Assembly: GCA_048370855.1 (NCBI GenBank)
Contig: DBGEOK010000119.1
Span: forward strand, 62,001-126,000
Direction of reading: 5' to 3'
DNA length: 64,000 nucleotides
From: Limiplasma sp048370855
Lineage (GTDB): Bacteria; Bacillota; Clostridia; Christensenellales; Aristaeellaceae
The translations under genes were made by a program, and so were the position numbers. The notes below the pieces were generated by a model. The model was given only the letters and a program-made list of their open reading frames with translations, searched no databases and was not told where the DNA came from. Of this stretch, positions 15,049-24,222 are shown one piece after another (the stretch's first letter is position 1; each line of letters starts with the position of its first letter).

Positions 15049-15877
15049 TTTGGTCGTAAAGATTGGAAGCATGGCGCTGATTCAAAAGGAGGAGAACGCC
15101 ATTGATTACAACATTTTTCAGCGCCTCGGCTCCGACCTGCGTCCCGGCATGATCCTGGTCACCAGCGGAGCGACGGAGATCGGCCGCCTGGATTATCTCA
15201 AGCGCACGGGGCACGAGCTGACCGGCGTAACCGAGCAGGACAAGGTGGACTATTCCTCTCAGGGCCAGACCATCCTGATGAACACGTATCGCCAATTTAT
15301 CCGTCCCGAGTATGGGCTTAGGCAGGTGCTGGTGGAACACACGCACTTCAACGACCCGCAGCGCAGCGAGCACATCCGGCGGCTATTGGAGCGCGCGGCG
15401 GAGCAGGGCGTCATTCCCATTATCAACTATAACGACCCCGTCAGCGACGAGGAGGTGCGCAAGATGGAGCTTGCAAGCCGCCGCGCCGAGGGGCGGCAGG
15501 TAGTGGAATGCGTTGATAACGACGAAACCGCGGAGGTGGTGGCGCAGCTCGTGGGCGCGAAAACGCTGATTTTGCTGACCAGCACGGAAGGCATCTACCT
15601 GGACCGGGACGACCCCGGCACGCTTGTGGAGCTGGTGAGCGGGAGGAACCTCGAGGAAGTGCGCATGAGGGTAACGGAGCTGATGGCGCATTGCAGCGGC
15701 GCGAGCCGCAGCGGAGCCAACGGCGCGCGCGCCAAGCTCGCTTACGCGCTGCGCGCGGTGGAGCATGGCACGAGCGTGATTATCGGCCATGCGCGCCATC
15801 ATATCGGCGAGCTGCTGGAGGGCCGCGTGCCCTGTACGCGTTTGGGCGTGAATATGGAGGAAAGGTTTCATGGATAA
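15035..15877 (+). CDS. Amino-acid-kinase family protein, glutamate 5-kinase-like
   Basis: A 280-residue amino-acid-kinase-fold protein most like the catalytic domain of ProB. Visible: phosphate-binding VVKIGS (residues 7-12), LVTSGATEIG (about 41-50), IPIINYND (about 128-135) and VAQLVGAKTLILLT near residue 170-185. It lacks the C-terminal PUA domain of standard ProB, no proA is nearby, and it carries extra sequence (RRAEGRQVVECVDND). The TTG start at 15035 is chosen because the nucleotide-binding strand begins at residue 4; GGCGGAGGGG precedes it. The gene overlaps both neighbours (14 bp and 8 bp). A role in proline synthesis is doubtful; it may phosphorylate another carboxylate. Confidence 0.75.
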   Translation: MKTLDLVVKIGSMALIQKEENAIDYNIFQRLGSDLRPGMILVTSGATEIGRLDYLKRTGHELTGVTEQDKVDYSSQGQTILMNTYRQFIRPEYGLRQVLVEHTHFNDPQRSEHIRRLLERAAEQGVIPIINYNDPVSDEEVRKMELASRRAEGRQVVECVDNDETAEVVAQLVGAKTLILLTSTEGIYLDRDDPGTLVELVSGRNLEEVRMRVTELMAHCSGASRSGANGARAKLAYALRAVEHGTSVIIGHARHHIGELLEGRVPCTRLGVNMEERFHG

Positions 15878-16385
15878 TGCGCTTTGGACGGCGGCGACCG
15901 TCGTCGCCTGCATCGGCTTGGCGCTATGCCTGTACCTGATGCACGGTTCCAAAAAAGGCGTTCCCGGGCTTCGGGCGCTCGACGCGGGCTTTCAATGCCC
16001 GGATATGCGCTTCCACTACAATGCGGAGAAGCTTTTCGAGGACTTCGGGCGCGTGGGAGAGCCGGGGCGCGTTCTGCTGACGCGCTTCTGGCGGATTGAT
16101 TTCGGCTTTATCGCATGCTTTCTGGTTGCGATGCTGGCCGTTGACCGGAATGTCGCCGCGCTTGTTCCCATCCGCTATGGAATGCATGGGGCCGCGACGC
16201 TCCGCGCGCTGCTGGATGTCGCGGAAAACGTGATGCTGATGAGCGTTTGCCGAGGCTATACCCAGAAGAGGCGCATCGCCCTGGCAAACGCCGCGGGGGT
16301 CGTGACCGCGGCGAAATGGATTGCGATGGGCGTTTGGGTGGTCGGCTTGTTTATCAATCTGTTTTCCGTTTCCATCCGCCTGTAA
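15870..16385 (+). CDS. Four-helix membrane protein of unknown function
   Basis: A 171-residue integral membrane protein with likely helices at about 5-25, 75-95, 110-130 and 140-168. Between helices 1 and 2 is a soluble stretch, GFQCPDMRFHYNAEKLFEDFG. I do not recognise a characterised family. The start overlaps the kinase gene by 8 bp, and the YidC fusion begins 18 bp after its stop, so it belongs to the same transcript. Its partners suggest an envelope-related role, but nothing in the sequence states one. Confidence 0.8.
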   Translation: MDNALWTAATVVACIGLALCLYLMHGSKKGVPGLRALDAGFQCPDMRFHYNAEKLFEDFGRVGEPGRVLLTRFWRIDFGFIACFLVAMLAVDRNVAALVPIRYGMHGAATLRALLDVAENVMLMSVCRGYTQKRRIALANAAGVVTAAKWIAMGVWVVGLFINLFSVSIRL

Positions 16386-16403
16386 ACAAAAGGGGGGCCT
16401 TGC

Positions 16404-18473
16404 GTGCAACTAATCAATACCATTCTCGGCGTGCCGCTGGGATATCTTATGTACGCGTGTTACGGGCTCGTTGAGAACTATGGGCTGACAATCATCCTTT
16501 TCACGCTTGTCAGCAAGGTGATTTTGCTCCCGGTATCCATATTGGTGCAGAAAAACTCGATCAAAATGGTCAAGCTTCAGCCGGAGCTCAACGCGATCCG
16601 GGAACGCTACGCGGGCAACCGGGACCGCATCGCCGAGGAGCAGATCAAGCTGTATGACGGCGAGCGTTACAGCCCCGCCCTCGGATGCCTGCCGATGCTC
16701 TTGCAGATCCCCCTGGTGCTGGGCTTAATTTCGGTCATTTACAATCCGCTTCAGCACCTGCTGCACGTGGACGCGACGACGATCGAGGCGATGATCGCGC
16801 GGGCGGCGACCGTGCTTGGCACGGCGGACTTGGGCGCTTCACCCCAAATGGCCGTGATCCGCCTGATCCATGACCCGGCCGCCTCGGGCGCCTTCGCGGC
16901 TTTCGCCCCGGAGGTTCTGGCCCGCGTCTCCGCGCTTGACCTGAATTTTCTGGGAATCAATTTAAGCGAAACGCCCGCCTTTGGCAGCCTGACGCTGATT
17001 ATACCCGCGCTCTCGGGCTTGAGCGCGTGGCTCCTTTGCGTGGTTCAGGACCATGCCAACGTGCTTCAGAGGGAGCAGAGCCGCCTAAGCCAAATTGGCA
17101 TGACGCTGTTCATGGTGGCGTTCTCGGCCTATTTTGCCTTTATCGTGCCGGCGGGCGTGGGCGTTTACTGGATCTCGAGCAACTTGTTCGCCATTCTCCA
17201 GCTTTTCCTGTTAAACCAGATTTACAAGCCGGCCAAATACATCGATTACGCCAGCCGCCCCAAGCCGCTTACCGCGGAGGAGCTTGCCGCCAGAAAGGCC
17301 GAGGAGGCGTTTTGCAGGGAAAAGGAGAAGGCGGACCTGAAGCGCTTCTACGACTTGGAAAACTGGAAGAAGGAGCTCGTAATATACAGCGAGAAAAGCG
17401 GGTTCTATAAATATTTCCGCGATATGATGGCATACCTGCTGGACCGGACGGATATCGTCATTCATTATGTAACCAGCGACGCGCGCGATCAAATTTTTGA
17501 AATTGCCGGGGAACGCGGCGACGGCCGCATTGTGCCTTATTATGTGGGTAATGAAAAGCTCGCGGGCTTTTTCCTGCGCGTGGACGCGGACGTGATGCTC
17601 ATGACCATGCCGGATCTCGGCCAGTTCCACTTGAAGCGGAGCATGGCGCGAAAGGATATGGAGTATGTATACTGCTTCCACTATCCGCTGTCCACGCATA
17701 TGGTGCTGCGCCGCCGCGCGCTTAGCGACTATGATACCGTTTTGCTGGTGGGCGAGTTTCAGCGCGAGGAGATCCGTCAGGCGGAACACCTGGACGGCAC
17801 GAAGGAAAAGAAGCTGGTTACTTGCGGCTACGGCTTGCTGGAACGCCTTTCCGCCCGTTACGAGGCCATGGAGAAGGTCGAACGCACGCGCAGGAAGGTG
17901 CTGATCGCGCCCTCCTGGCAGCCGGACAACCTATTGGACAGTTGCATCCACCCGATGCTGGAAGGGTTATTGGGAAAGGGCTTTGAGGTGGTGGTCCGCC
18001 CGCATCCGGAATACGTGAAGCGGTATAAAGCCCGCATGGATAAGCTTGTGGAGCGATATGCGGCCTACCGGGGCGGGGATTTGCGCTTTGAGTTGGACTT
18101 TGCCAAGGATGATTCGTTGTACGACAGCGACGTGGTTATTTCCGACTGGTCGGGCGCGGCGTATGAGTTTGCCTTTATTACCAAGAAGCCGGTGCTGTTC
18201 GTGGATACCCCGCCCAAGGTGAACAACGAGGACTACGGGCTGCTGACCGTGGAGCCGCTAGAAATCAGCCTGCGGGACCGGATCGGCCTGCGCGTGCGCG
18301 TGGACGAGATGGCGCTCGTGCCGGAAAAGGTGAAGGAGCTGCTGGAGAGCGGCTCGGAATGGGCGGGCCGGATTACGGAGGTTTTTCAGGAAACCGTCGC
18401 CAACTTTGGGCACAGCGGCGAGGCGGGCGGGCGCTATCTGGCGGAGGCGATTATGAAAAGGCGCCGTGGGTGA
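16404..18473 (+). CDS. YidC/Oxa1 insertase fused to a CDP-glycerol phosphotransferase-like domain
   Basis: A 689-residue two-part protein. Residues about 1-285 are YidC/Oxa1-like: a hydrophobic first helix, the basic-polar hairpin VQKNSIKMVKLQPELNAI, the motif YSPALGCLPMLLQIPLVLGL (about 88-107) and three further helices. After a charged linker (about 290-330), residues about 340-689 resemble TagB/TagF-type CDP-glycerol glycerophosphotransferases, with RPHPEY (about 532-537) and DWSGAAYEFAF (about 581-591), the His and acidic/Ser motifs of that family. GTG 16404 has AGGGGGGCC upstream. A membrane insertase tethered to a teichoic-acid-type polymerase suggests coupled envelope assembly. The fusion is seen; its biochemistry is inferred. 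Confidence 0.85.
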   Translation: MQLINTILGVPLGYLMYACYGLVENYGLTIILFTLVSKVILLPVSILVQKNSIKMVKLQPELNAIRERYAGNRDRIAEEQIKLYDGERYSPALGCLPMLLQIPLVLGLISVIYNPLQHLLHVDATTIEAMIARAATVLGTADLGASPQMAVIRLIHDPAASGAFAAFAPEVLARVSALDLNFLGINLSETPAFGSLTLIIPALSGLSAWLLCVVQDHANVLQREQSRLSQIGMTLFMVAFSAYFAFIVPAGVGVYWISSNLFAILQLFLLNQIYKPAKYIDYASRPKPLTAEELAARKAEEAFCREKEKADLKRFYDLENWKKELVIYSEKSGFYKYFRDMMAYLLDRTDIVIHYVTSDARDQIFEIAGERGDGRIVPYYVGNEKLAGFFLRVDADVMLMTMPDLGQFHLKRSMARKDMEYVYCFHYPLSTHMVLRRRALSDYDTVLLVGEFQREEIRQAEHLDGTKEKKLVTCGYGLLERLSARYEAMEKVERTRRKVLIAPSWQPDNLLDSCIHPMLEGLLGKGFEVVVRPHPEYVKRYKARMDKLVERYAAYRGGDLRFELDFAKDDSLYDSDVVISDWSGAAYEFAFITKKPVLFVDTPPKVNNEDYGLLTVEPLEISLRDRIGLRVRVDEMALVPEKVKELLESGSEWAGRITEVFQETVANFGHSGEAGGRYLAEAIMKRRRG

Positions 18474-18864
18474 AGAAGCGGCGGGAACCCGCGACTCGAC
18501 CGCCTTTGGTTGAACGCTTTCCGGCGGCGCATTGCGCGCGGAGATCCGCCGGGGCTTCGGCGCGGGAAAGAGACGATTTTGCCGCTTGAGAGAACGGCGG
18601 GCCCCGTTTTGCCGGCCCATCGTCATCGTGTGGCGCTGACAACGAGTTGATTCGCCGAAACGGTTTTCCCCGATCGCGTGCCGAAAAAACTCGTTTTTGG
18701 AGCGGCCTGAAGAGTGGGAGCGCTCGGAACGAAAGAAGGCGGGGGTTCCCGCCTGTGCCCCCGACAAGGGCTTCGTCCTGAATCCAGCCTTGGGCCGCGA
18801 AAGCGGCCCAAACAAGGGATTCCGAAGGGCGGAGCCTCCCACCCCGGCGGAGCGCTCCGGCCCG
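18474..18864. other. Intergenic region with strong hairpin, no gene seen
   Basis: No credible gene lies between the YidC fusion and the convergent HAD gene. A perfect 9-bp stem TTGGGCCGC/GCGGCCCAA with a GAAA tetraloop (18790-18811) is present. It is not followed by a T-run on either strand, so its role as terminator is uncertain. Confidence 0.4.
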
Positions 18865-19542
18865 CTACCCCCGCGTCCGCGCGCCCAGGTTGAGGCGGTC
18901 GATAAGCGGACAGAGCTGCGTAAGATCATTGAGGCGGTAGGTCACAATTCCGGCAAAGCTTTCGTCATAGGGCAGCAGATCGGGGATCATGACGCTGGGG
19001 CAGCCTGCCGCCGTCAGGCTTCGCAGACCGTTGCGGCTGTCCTCCACGCCCAGGCACTCGCCCGGCGTCAGGCACAGCCGCCGGGCGGCCTCTAAATAGA
19101 TATCCGGCTCAGGCTTGCCGCGCACTACCTCCATGCCGCAGACCGTGGCGTCAAAGGCCTGCCGTATCGCGGGCGTATTCGCCAAATAGCATTCCACCAC
19201 GTCCCGGTTGGTGCTGGTGGCAAGCGCGCGCTTGACGCCCCGCGCCCGCAGGCCGTCCATGCACGCCTCCACCCCCTTTTTCAGCGGCAGCTTTCCGGCT
19301 CGGGCAATATCCACAAAGCCGCTTTGAAAATCCGCGAACACTTCCTCACAGGGAAAATCCGGGCCAAAATGGGCCAGGAGGATTTGCTTGCTGAGCAAAT
19401 GGTTGCATCCCAGAATCTGCTTAAAAATCCCGGCGGGCATCGTATAGCCCCGCCGCAGGCATGCTTCGGGCAGCAGCCTGCTTCCAAGCCGCTCGGTATC
19501 CAGCAGCACGCCGTCCATATCGAATAAGACGCCGCGAATCAT
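18865..19542 (-). CDS. HAD-superfamily phosphatase / phosphoglucomutase-like
   Basis: A 225-residue haloacid-dehalogenase hydrolase of the beta-phosphoglucomutase/phosphatase subgroup. Motif I is DMDGVLLDTE (residues 8-17), motif II ATSTN (about 108-112), motif III GKPEPDIY (about 141-148) and motif IV GVEDSRNG (about 164-171). A helical cap lies between motifs I and II. GGGAGGG precedes ATG 19542. It follows an ECF S-component gene by 22 bp and is probably cotranscribed with it, so a vitamin or cofactor phosphate is one possible substrate, but sugar phosphates are equally plausible. Confidence 0.88.
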   Translation of the reverse strand: MIRGVLFDMDGVLLDTERLGSRLLPEACLRRGYTMPAGIFKQILGCNHLLSKQILLAHFGPDFPCEEVFADFQSGFVDIARAGKLPLKKGVEACMDGLRARGVKRALATSTNRDVVECYLANTPAIRQAFDATVCGMEVVRGKPEPDIYLEAARRLCLTPGECLGVEDSRNGLRSLTAAGCPSVMIPDLLPYDESFAGIVTYRLNDLTQLCPLIDRLNLGARTRG

Positions 19543-19564
19543 ATGCGTTCCCTCCCACTTTTCC

Positions 19565-20101
19565 TTAGCCGCGGCCCTCTGGCCTCAAACGGCCCCCGCC
19601 CGCCGCGCGGAGGAGCTGAACCGTCTTTGGCGTTACCAGCATGTACGCCACGGCCATGACGACCGAGGACAGGTAGCGCAGGCCGATGACCCCGAGCGTA
19701 AAGGCGACGGGGTAGTGGAAGATGAGGCCGTCCAGCCAGAGAATGGCCGTGTTGAGCGTAGTGACCAGCAGGGAGCTTGCCAGCACGATGCCGGCAGTCT
19801 GCCGCAAAGACAGCGTAAAGCCGTGCTTTTGAGCATACAGGCCCACCAAAAGCCCGCGCGCCATATTGGGCAGCATCCACAGCAGCGTTGTCACGCTGAG
19901 GCCATAGGTGAGAAGCTGGTTTAGAAACCCGCCCAAAGCGCCGATCAGCAGGCCGTCCGCCCAGCCGTACAGCAAGGCGCCCACCAGTACGGGAAAGGAC
20001 TCAAAGGTCAGCTTCAGCATGCCCAAGCTGGCGGAAAACAGGCTCAGCACCACGTACAGGGCGATCAGGACCGCGTTGGTGACCAGCCGTCTTGCGTTCA
20101 T
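19565..20101 (-). CDS. ECF transporter S component (substrate-binding membrane subunit)
   Basis: A 178-residue membrane protein with five to six helices, of the type that binds a vitamin and associates with a shared EcfAA'T module. The N-terminus has the short-residue helix ALYVVLSLFS, and LKLTFESFPVLVGALLYGWADGLLIG resembles the folate-type (FolT-like) group, although the specificity is not secure. No riboswitch was recognised upstream, where only 30 bp separate it from the oxidoreductase gene. EcfA and EcfT genes are not in the window, consistent with a group II ECF system using a shared energising module. GGAGGG precedes ATG 20101. Confidence 0.82.
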   Translation of the reverse strand: MNARRLVTNAVLIALYVVLSLFSASLGMLKLTFESFPVLVGALLYGWADGLLIGALGGFLNQLLTYGLSVTTLLWMLPNMARGLLVGLYAQKHGFTLSLRQTAGIVLASSLLVTTLNTAILWLDGLIFHYPVAFTLGVIGLRYLSSVVMAVAYMLVTPKTVQLLRAAGGGRLRPEGRG

Positions 20102-20131
20102 GGAACCATCCCTCCATTCTTCATCCGGCTT

Positions 20132-21763
20132 TCAGCGGCGCGCTTCCATGCCGGCCAGCAGGCCGTCCACCGCGGCGGAAACGATGCCGCCCGCATAGCC
20201 GGCTCCCTCGCCCAAGGGGTATAGACCGCCGATGGGGCTTTCCCGCCGTTCGTTGCGCATAAGGCGGACGGGAGAGGAGGAGCGGGCCTCCGGGGCGGTC
20301 AGCAGCGCGTCGGGAGCGTCAAACCCGGCCAGCCGCCTGCCCAGCGCCGGAATCGCCATGCGAAGGTCGTCCGCGATAAAGGCCGGCAGGCAGCAGCGGA
20401 TATCCCCCGGCGTTACGCCGGGACGGTAGCTTGGCCGGACTTCTCCAAAGGCGGAGGTTTCACGGTTTCGCAAAAAGTCCCCGACGCGCTGACAGGGCGC
20501 GCGGTAGCCCCCGCCCGCCGCGAAGGCCGCGCGCTCGATGCGCCGCTGAAAGGCGACGCCCGCCAGCGGATGATCCCCGCCAAAATCCTCGGGCCTTACG
20601 CCGATTAAGACCGCCGCGTTGGCATTTTCCCCATTTCGGGCATGAAAGCTCATGCCGTTGATATTGACGCCGCCGGGCTCGCTGCTGGCGTTGACGACCT
20701 GTCCGCCGGGGCACATGCAAAAGGTATAGGCGCCGCGCCCGTCCTCGGTGGAGACATTCAGCTTGTATTCGGCGGGCGGCAGCGCCGGATGCCCGCAGGC
20801 CGGCCCATACTGCGCCCGGTCAATCGCGCGCTGGCGGTGCTCGATGCGCACGCCAACGGCAAAGGGCTTTTGTCGCATCGGCACGCCCAGCTCGTAGAGC
20901 CATTGAAGCGTGTCGCGCGCGCTGTGCCCAATGGCAAGAAAGACCGTATCGGCGGGCAGCTCGTCCTCCATATCGTTCCACAGGACGCGGGCGGCGGCGA
21001 CACGGCCTTCGCGTAGCGTAAGACCGGTAAGCCGGCAGCCGAAGCGGAACTCCGCGCCAAGGGCGGTGAGACGGGCGCGCAGCGCGCGCAGCACGCCGCG
21101 AAGCTCGTCTGTTCCAATATGGGGGCGTTGGGCCGTCAGGATTTCCTCCGGCGCGCCGCATTGGCGGAGCGTTTCAAGCACGGTGCGGATATGGGGGCTG
21201 CTAAGCCCGCAGGTCAGCTTTCCATCGCTGAACGCCCCCGCGCCTCCCTCCCCGAACAACACGTTGCTTTCCGGATTCAGCGAGCCGTCCGCTTCGAGCG
21301 CTTCCACATCCGGCACGCGGCGCTCCACCGGCTGTCCGCGTTCCAGCACGATCGGCCTTGCTCCGCGCACGGCCAGCGAGAGGGCGCAGAAAAGGCCGGC
21401 CGGGCCGGCGCCTACCACCAGCGGGCGCGCACCGGTCGACGGCCAGGGCGGGAGCGACAGGCTGAACGCATCGGAGGCGGGATTCTCCCAGGAACCGGAC
21501 AGAAGGGTTGCCTGGCCTGGCTTCAGCTTTTTGACAACGGCGCTTTCCGCCCGCTCTCCGCCGTCTGCCAGAAGCACGTCCGCCGTCAGCGAAAAGTGTA
21601 CGTCCCGCTGATCGCGGGCGTCCACGCTGCGCTTGACGACGCGCGCGCTGGCGACGCGCTTTTCCGGAACGTGAAGCCTGAGCGCGCACAGGCGGATTAG
21701 CTCGTTCCGGCCAAAGCCGGCGGCCGAATCCAACGGCAACCGGAGCTGATGCAGGCGAAGCAC
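20132..21763 (-). CDS. FAD-dependent oxidoreductase of the COG2509 type
   Basis: A 543-residue flavoprotein. The dinucleotide-binding GAGPAGLFCALSLAVRGARP lies at about residues 118-137, followed by VLERGQPVERR and the family block NVLFGEGGAGAFSDGKL. A second nucleotide-site segment is seen near FLAIGHSARDT, and a C-terminal GEGAGYAGGIVSAAVDGL closes the FAD site. The N-terminal 90 residues form the separate domain found in this family of 'NAD(FAD)-utilising' proteins. The start is GTG 21763, with a strong AAGGAGGAA 8 nt upstream. It leads a likely operon with the ECF S component and the HAD phosphatase. The physiological substrate of the family is unknown. Confidence 0.88.
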   Translation of the reverse strand: MLRLHQLRLPLDSAAGFGRNELIRLCALRLHVPEKRVASARVVKRSVDARDQRDVHFSLTADVLLADGGERAESAVVKKLKPGQATLLSGSWENPASDAFSLSLPPWPSTGARPLVVGAGPAGLFCALSLAVRGARPIVLERGQPVERRVPDVEALEADGSLNPESNVLFGEGGAGAFSDGKLTCGLSSPHIRTVLETLRQCGAPEEILTAQRPHIGTDELRGVLRALRARLTALGAEFRFGCRLTGLTLREGRVAAARVLWNDMEDELPADTVFLAIGHSARDTLQWLYELGVPMRQKPFAVGVRIEHRQRAIDRAQYGPACGHPALPPAEYKLNVSTEDGRGAYTFCMCPGGQVVNASSEPGGVNINGMSFHARNGENANAAVLIGVRPEDFGGDHPLAGVAFQRRIERAAFAAGGGYRAPCQRVGDFLRNRETSAFGEVRPSYRPGVTPGDIRCCLPAFIADDLRMAIPALGRRLAGFDAPDALLTAPEARSSSPVRLMRNERRESPIGGLYPLGEGAGYAGGIVSAAVDGLLAGMEARR

Positions 21764-22444
21764 GCGGCCGATTCCTCCTTTTCGGATGAGGTGCAGACCT
21801 ATCCTACCATAAGCCGCGCGCCCGCGCAAGACTTCCCCTTCCGAGGGGAGAAGCCCCTACAAGCGATGCAGCCGGACGGCGCTCAACGCTGCAATTCACG
21901 ATGGGAAATACCTTCCCGGCTCCCGAGCCATTGCGGACAGGTCATCACTACGGCGCGAACGTAATGGTCGAGCCCAGCCATGCGGTCAGGCAAACGCGCC
22001 GCAACCTAACCGGTACGGAACATGCTTTGCAAAGGTCAAGCAGGGATCTGGCAAAGCAGCGCCGTCACAAAGAGTCCGAAGCGATCTCTCAATGCCGCGC
22101 GCTCATGCCAGGGCCGGACGGCATACGCCGCGATTTGTTTCCGAACGCCAATGAAACAACAGCCGCGTGGGAGGCAGTTTTAGCGGAGACAAGCTTTCCT
22201 GGCCTTCCTCGGCGGAATAGGTCTCCCTCGGGCAAGCTTTTTCGTCGGCCTGCTGGCCAGCCTCTTTCACTTTGGGGCGCAAACCCATTTGCGCAAAAAT
22301 ATTGATATTCCCCAGCGACCAGGCGTTTTATCCGAGTTTCAGACGATGCATGATTAAGCCGTATAAGTTCCGCACTTTTACCTGAAGCCGGCAAGCAATA
22401 TTCAATTCATCCAATGAAAAAGATTTTGCCATCATATCATTTAA
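21764..22444. other. Intergenic region with decayed sequence, no gene seen
   Basis: About 680 bp lie between the FAD enzyme and the DUF6273-like gene. No coding frame with ribosome site, conserved composition or recognisable product was found. Segment 22195-22290, read on the minus strand, has weak similarity to the four-hairpin element (about 20 of 28 bases around AAAAAGCTTGCC, plus GTTTGCGC), perhaps a decayed third copy. Confidence 0.35.
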
Positions 22445-23434
22445 TTATGAATGATTTGGATGATTATCGAGGTATGAAATATCTACCCACATAGCCGGTC
22501 GTATAACATAGTAAGAGTACCACAGCACCCCCGTAGTTCCAATGCTTCCATCGGGCAACACGTGAAAACCGCGCGTTTCCTCGTACCCTTCCCGATAATT
22601 CTGGTTGATATCTCTGAGCCACCAATAGCCATACTGCGTATTTTTCGCATTAGCCGGTCTTACGGATACGTCATTTTTTTTAGGACTTTTATTAGGCTTT
22701 TCAAGTAAATAATTTGTGTTAAGCGCACAACGGTCTGCCGCCCTGGGCAGATAATCGAGCACGTCTTGAACGCTCAGAACAAAAAGCATATCTTTTGTAT
22801 CCGACCCGGATATCGTTTTCATTACCCTCCCGTCATCCAACGTAAGATTTCCACCGGAATTTGAAAGCGTTGTTGTGAAGATGGCCTGTTGTTCTTTTGT
22901 TGAAAAAGCTTCTTTCAGGAACGCATTATTTAAATAATCGCGCAGAGAGGATTGCTCCCATGACATACCGCCCCAATCGATCGTTTCCCCCCAAATTTGA
23001 TAGGCTCTCGTTTCGATCCCATATAAGGATAGAAGTAGCGCCTTGTTTCCCTGGACATCCAAAACGCGCCATTCAATAGGTTCTTTTGTCGTGGAGCTTG
23101 ATACGTAATAATTCCCCCAAAGCACCGTGGAACCTACAGGTAACTCTTTTGTCGGCGCGGGCGTACATGTTGGGATAAAGAGAGTTTCGCTTTCTGCATA
23201 AATATTTTTTGGCAAGTCGCCTTTATATTGAGAAAGACCATCATTATATTGAGAAAGATCATCATTTCGAATGCTTGTCGATGGTGAATCCGAAGGGGAA
23301 ATGGTTTTTGTTGACATGGCGCTTTGCTCAGCGTTTTTGATATTATTGTTGTCAAAATACACAATCCACATTACGGCTATAATGAGAACCAAAATAAATA
23401 AATATGCGTTTTGATTTTTACCATAACGATACAT
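22445..23434 (-). CDS. Membrane-anchored DUF6273-like protein
   Basis: A 329-residue protein with one N-terminal membrane segment (about 8-28), a Ser/Thr/Pro-rich linker containing a near-repeat of LSQYN(K), and a DUF6273-type globular domain (about 100-325). The domain is recognised by PIEWRVLDVQGNKALLLS, SSLRDYLNNAFLKEAFS, WWLRD and a terminal VIRPAMWVD. The function of the domain is not established; it occurs in secreted or surface proteins of gut Firmicutes. The start is ATG 23434, which has GGAAGG upstream; the in-frame TTG further 5' is rejected. The gene is visibly more AT-rich than its neighbours, which suggests acquisition from a lower-GC relative. Confidence 0.8.
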   Translation of the reverse strand: MYRYGKNQNAYLFILVLIIAVMWIVYFDNNNIKNAEQSAMSTKTISPSDSPSTSIRNDDLSQYNDGLSQYKGDLPKNIYAESETLFIPTCTPAPTKELPVGSTVLWGNYYVSSSTTKEPIEWRVLDVQGNKALLLSLYGIETRAYQIWGETIDWGGMSWEQSSLRDYLNNAFLKEAFSTKEQQAIFTTTLSNSGGNLTLDDGRVMKTISGSDTKDMLFVLSVQDVLDYLPRAADRCALNTNYLLEKPNKSPKKNDVSVRPANAKNTQYGYWWLRDINQNYREGYEETRGFHVLPDGSIGTTGVLWYSYYVIRPAMWVDISYLDNHPNHS

Positions 23435-23460
23435 TTTTCCTTCCGCCAAATTTTTTACTA

Positions 23461-23489
23461 ATTATATAGCATTTTCGAATTTTTGGCAA
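23461..23489 (-). promoter_or_regulatory. Promoter of the DUF6273-like gene
   Basis: On the minus strand TTGCCA (23484-23489), 17-bp spacer, TATAAT (23461-23466); 26 bp separate the -10 box from the coding start. Confidence 0.75.
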
Positions 23490-23803
23490 CCGCTTTATAT
23501 GTAAGCCGGTCGGTAAGGATCGGAACGGGGCTGCCCGGATGGCGAGGAAAACGAAACGCTTTGGGAGCGTTCCGCCTATTCCATCCAACAAGCAAGGCCG
23601 AGCCAACACCCGCAAAGCAAGTTGGCCGGCGGGACGCCGCCGGGTCCTCTGCGGCTATTTTAAACGCGGGAATCGTTATTTAAGAAGATGAAAAGCACTT
23701 GTGCGACGGCAGACCTTGCTTTCACATTCTGCGGCGTCTCGATGATAAACGATGGACGACTGCGTGCCCGGTAAACGAGTAGCCAGGTTATCCTAATTCA
23801 AGT

Positions 23804-23843
23804 GAAAAAGGAACGCCGCTGAAACTCTTGTTTCAACGGCGTT
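23804..23843 (-). terminator. Intrinsic terminator of the tRNA-Thr gene
   Basis: On the minus strand a 14-bp stem with one mismatch (AACGCCG.TGAAAC with GTTTCA.CGGCGTT) is followed by CCTTTTTC, starting 5 nt after the tRNA CCA end. Confidence 0.85.
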
Positions 23844-23847
23844 TGTA

Positions 23848-23923
<76 letters not shown>

Positions 23924-23953
23924 GTGCCCGCGATTTTTTTAGACAACGCTGAT

Positions 23954-23982
23954 ATTATACACAAGTAGGTCCGTTTTGGCAA
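23954..23982 (-). promoter_or_regulatory. Promoter of tRNA-Thr
   Basis: On the minus strand TTGCCA (23977-23982), 17-bp spacer, TATAAT (23954-23959), 30 bp before the mature 5' end of the tRNA. Confidence 0.8.
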
Positions 23983-24222
23983 GAGAAAAATACGGCGTCG
24001 CTGAAAACGTTTTTCGCGGGGCCGCGAAAAGCGCGGGATAGGCGGAAGGGGCGTTCGCAAGACAGATAAGAATGAGCAAATCATCCATAAAACACATCCA
24101 AATTTTGGAGTGTTTTAAATTTTATCCGCACGAAAAAACCGAAACTTTATCAAATCATGCTTCGTGAAATGAAAACCCTTGTAAAACCTGGAAAGCGATC
24201 GGGTTACAACCCGGTTACATAT
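23983..24222. other. Intergenic region with AT-rich stem-loop
   Basis: No gene is seen. TTTTCGCGG/CCGCGAAAA forms a short hairpin near 24010-24030. AAAACAC...GTGTTTT (24089-24116), with inner CCAA/TTGG, forms a second, nearly symmetrical one that could stop transcription in either direction. Confidence 0.4.

Noticed and set aside
13318..15072. A 584-codon minus-strand frame opposite the MATE gene
   Set aside because: Composition is His/Arg/Gln-rich, typical of antisense to GC-rich genes; the plus-strand MATE protein is unmistakable.
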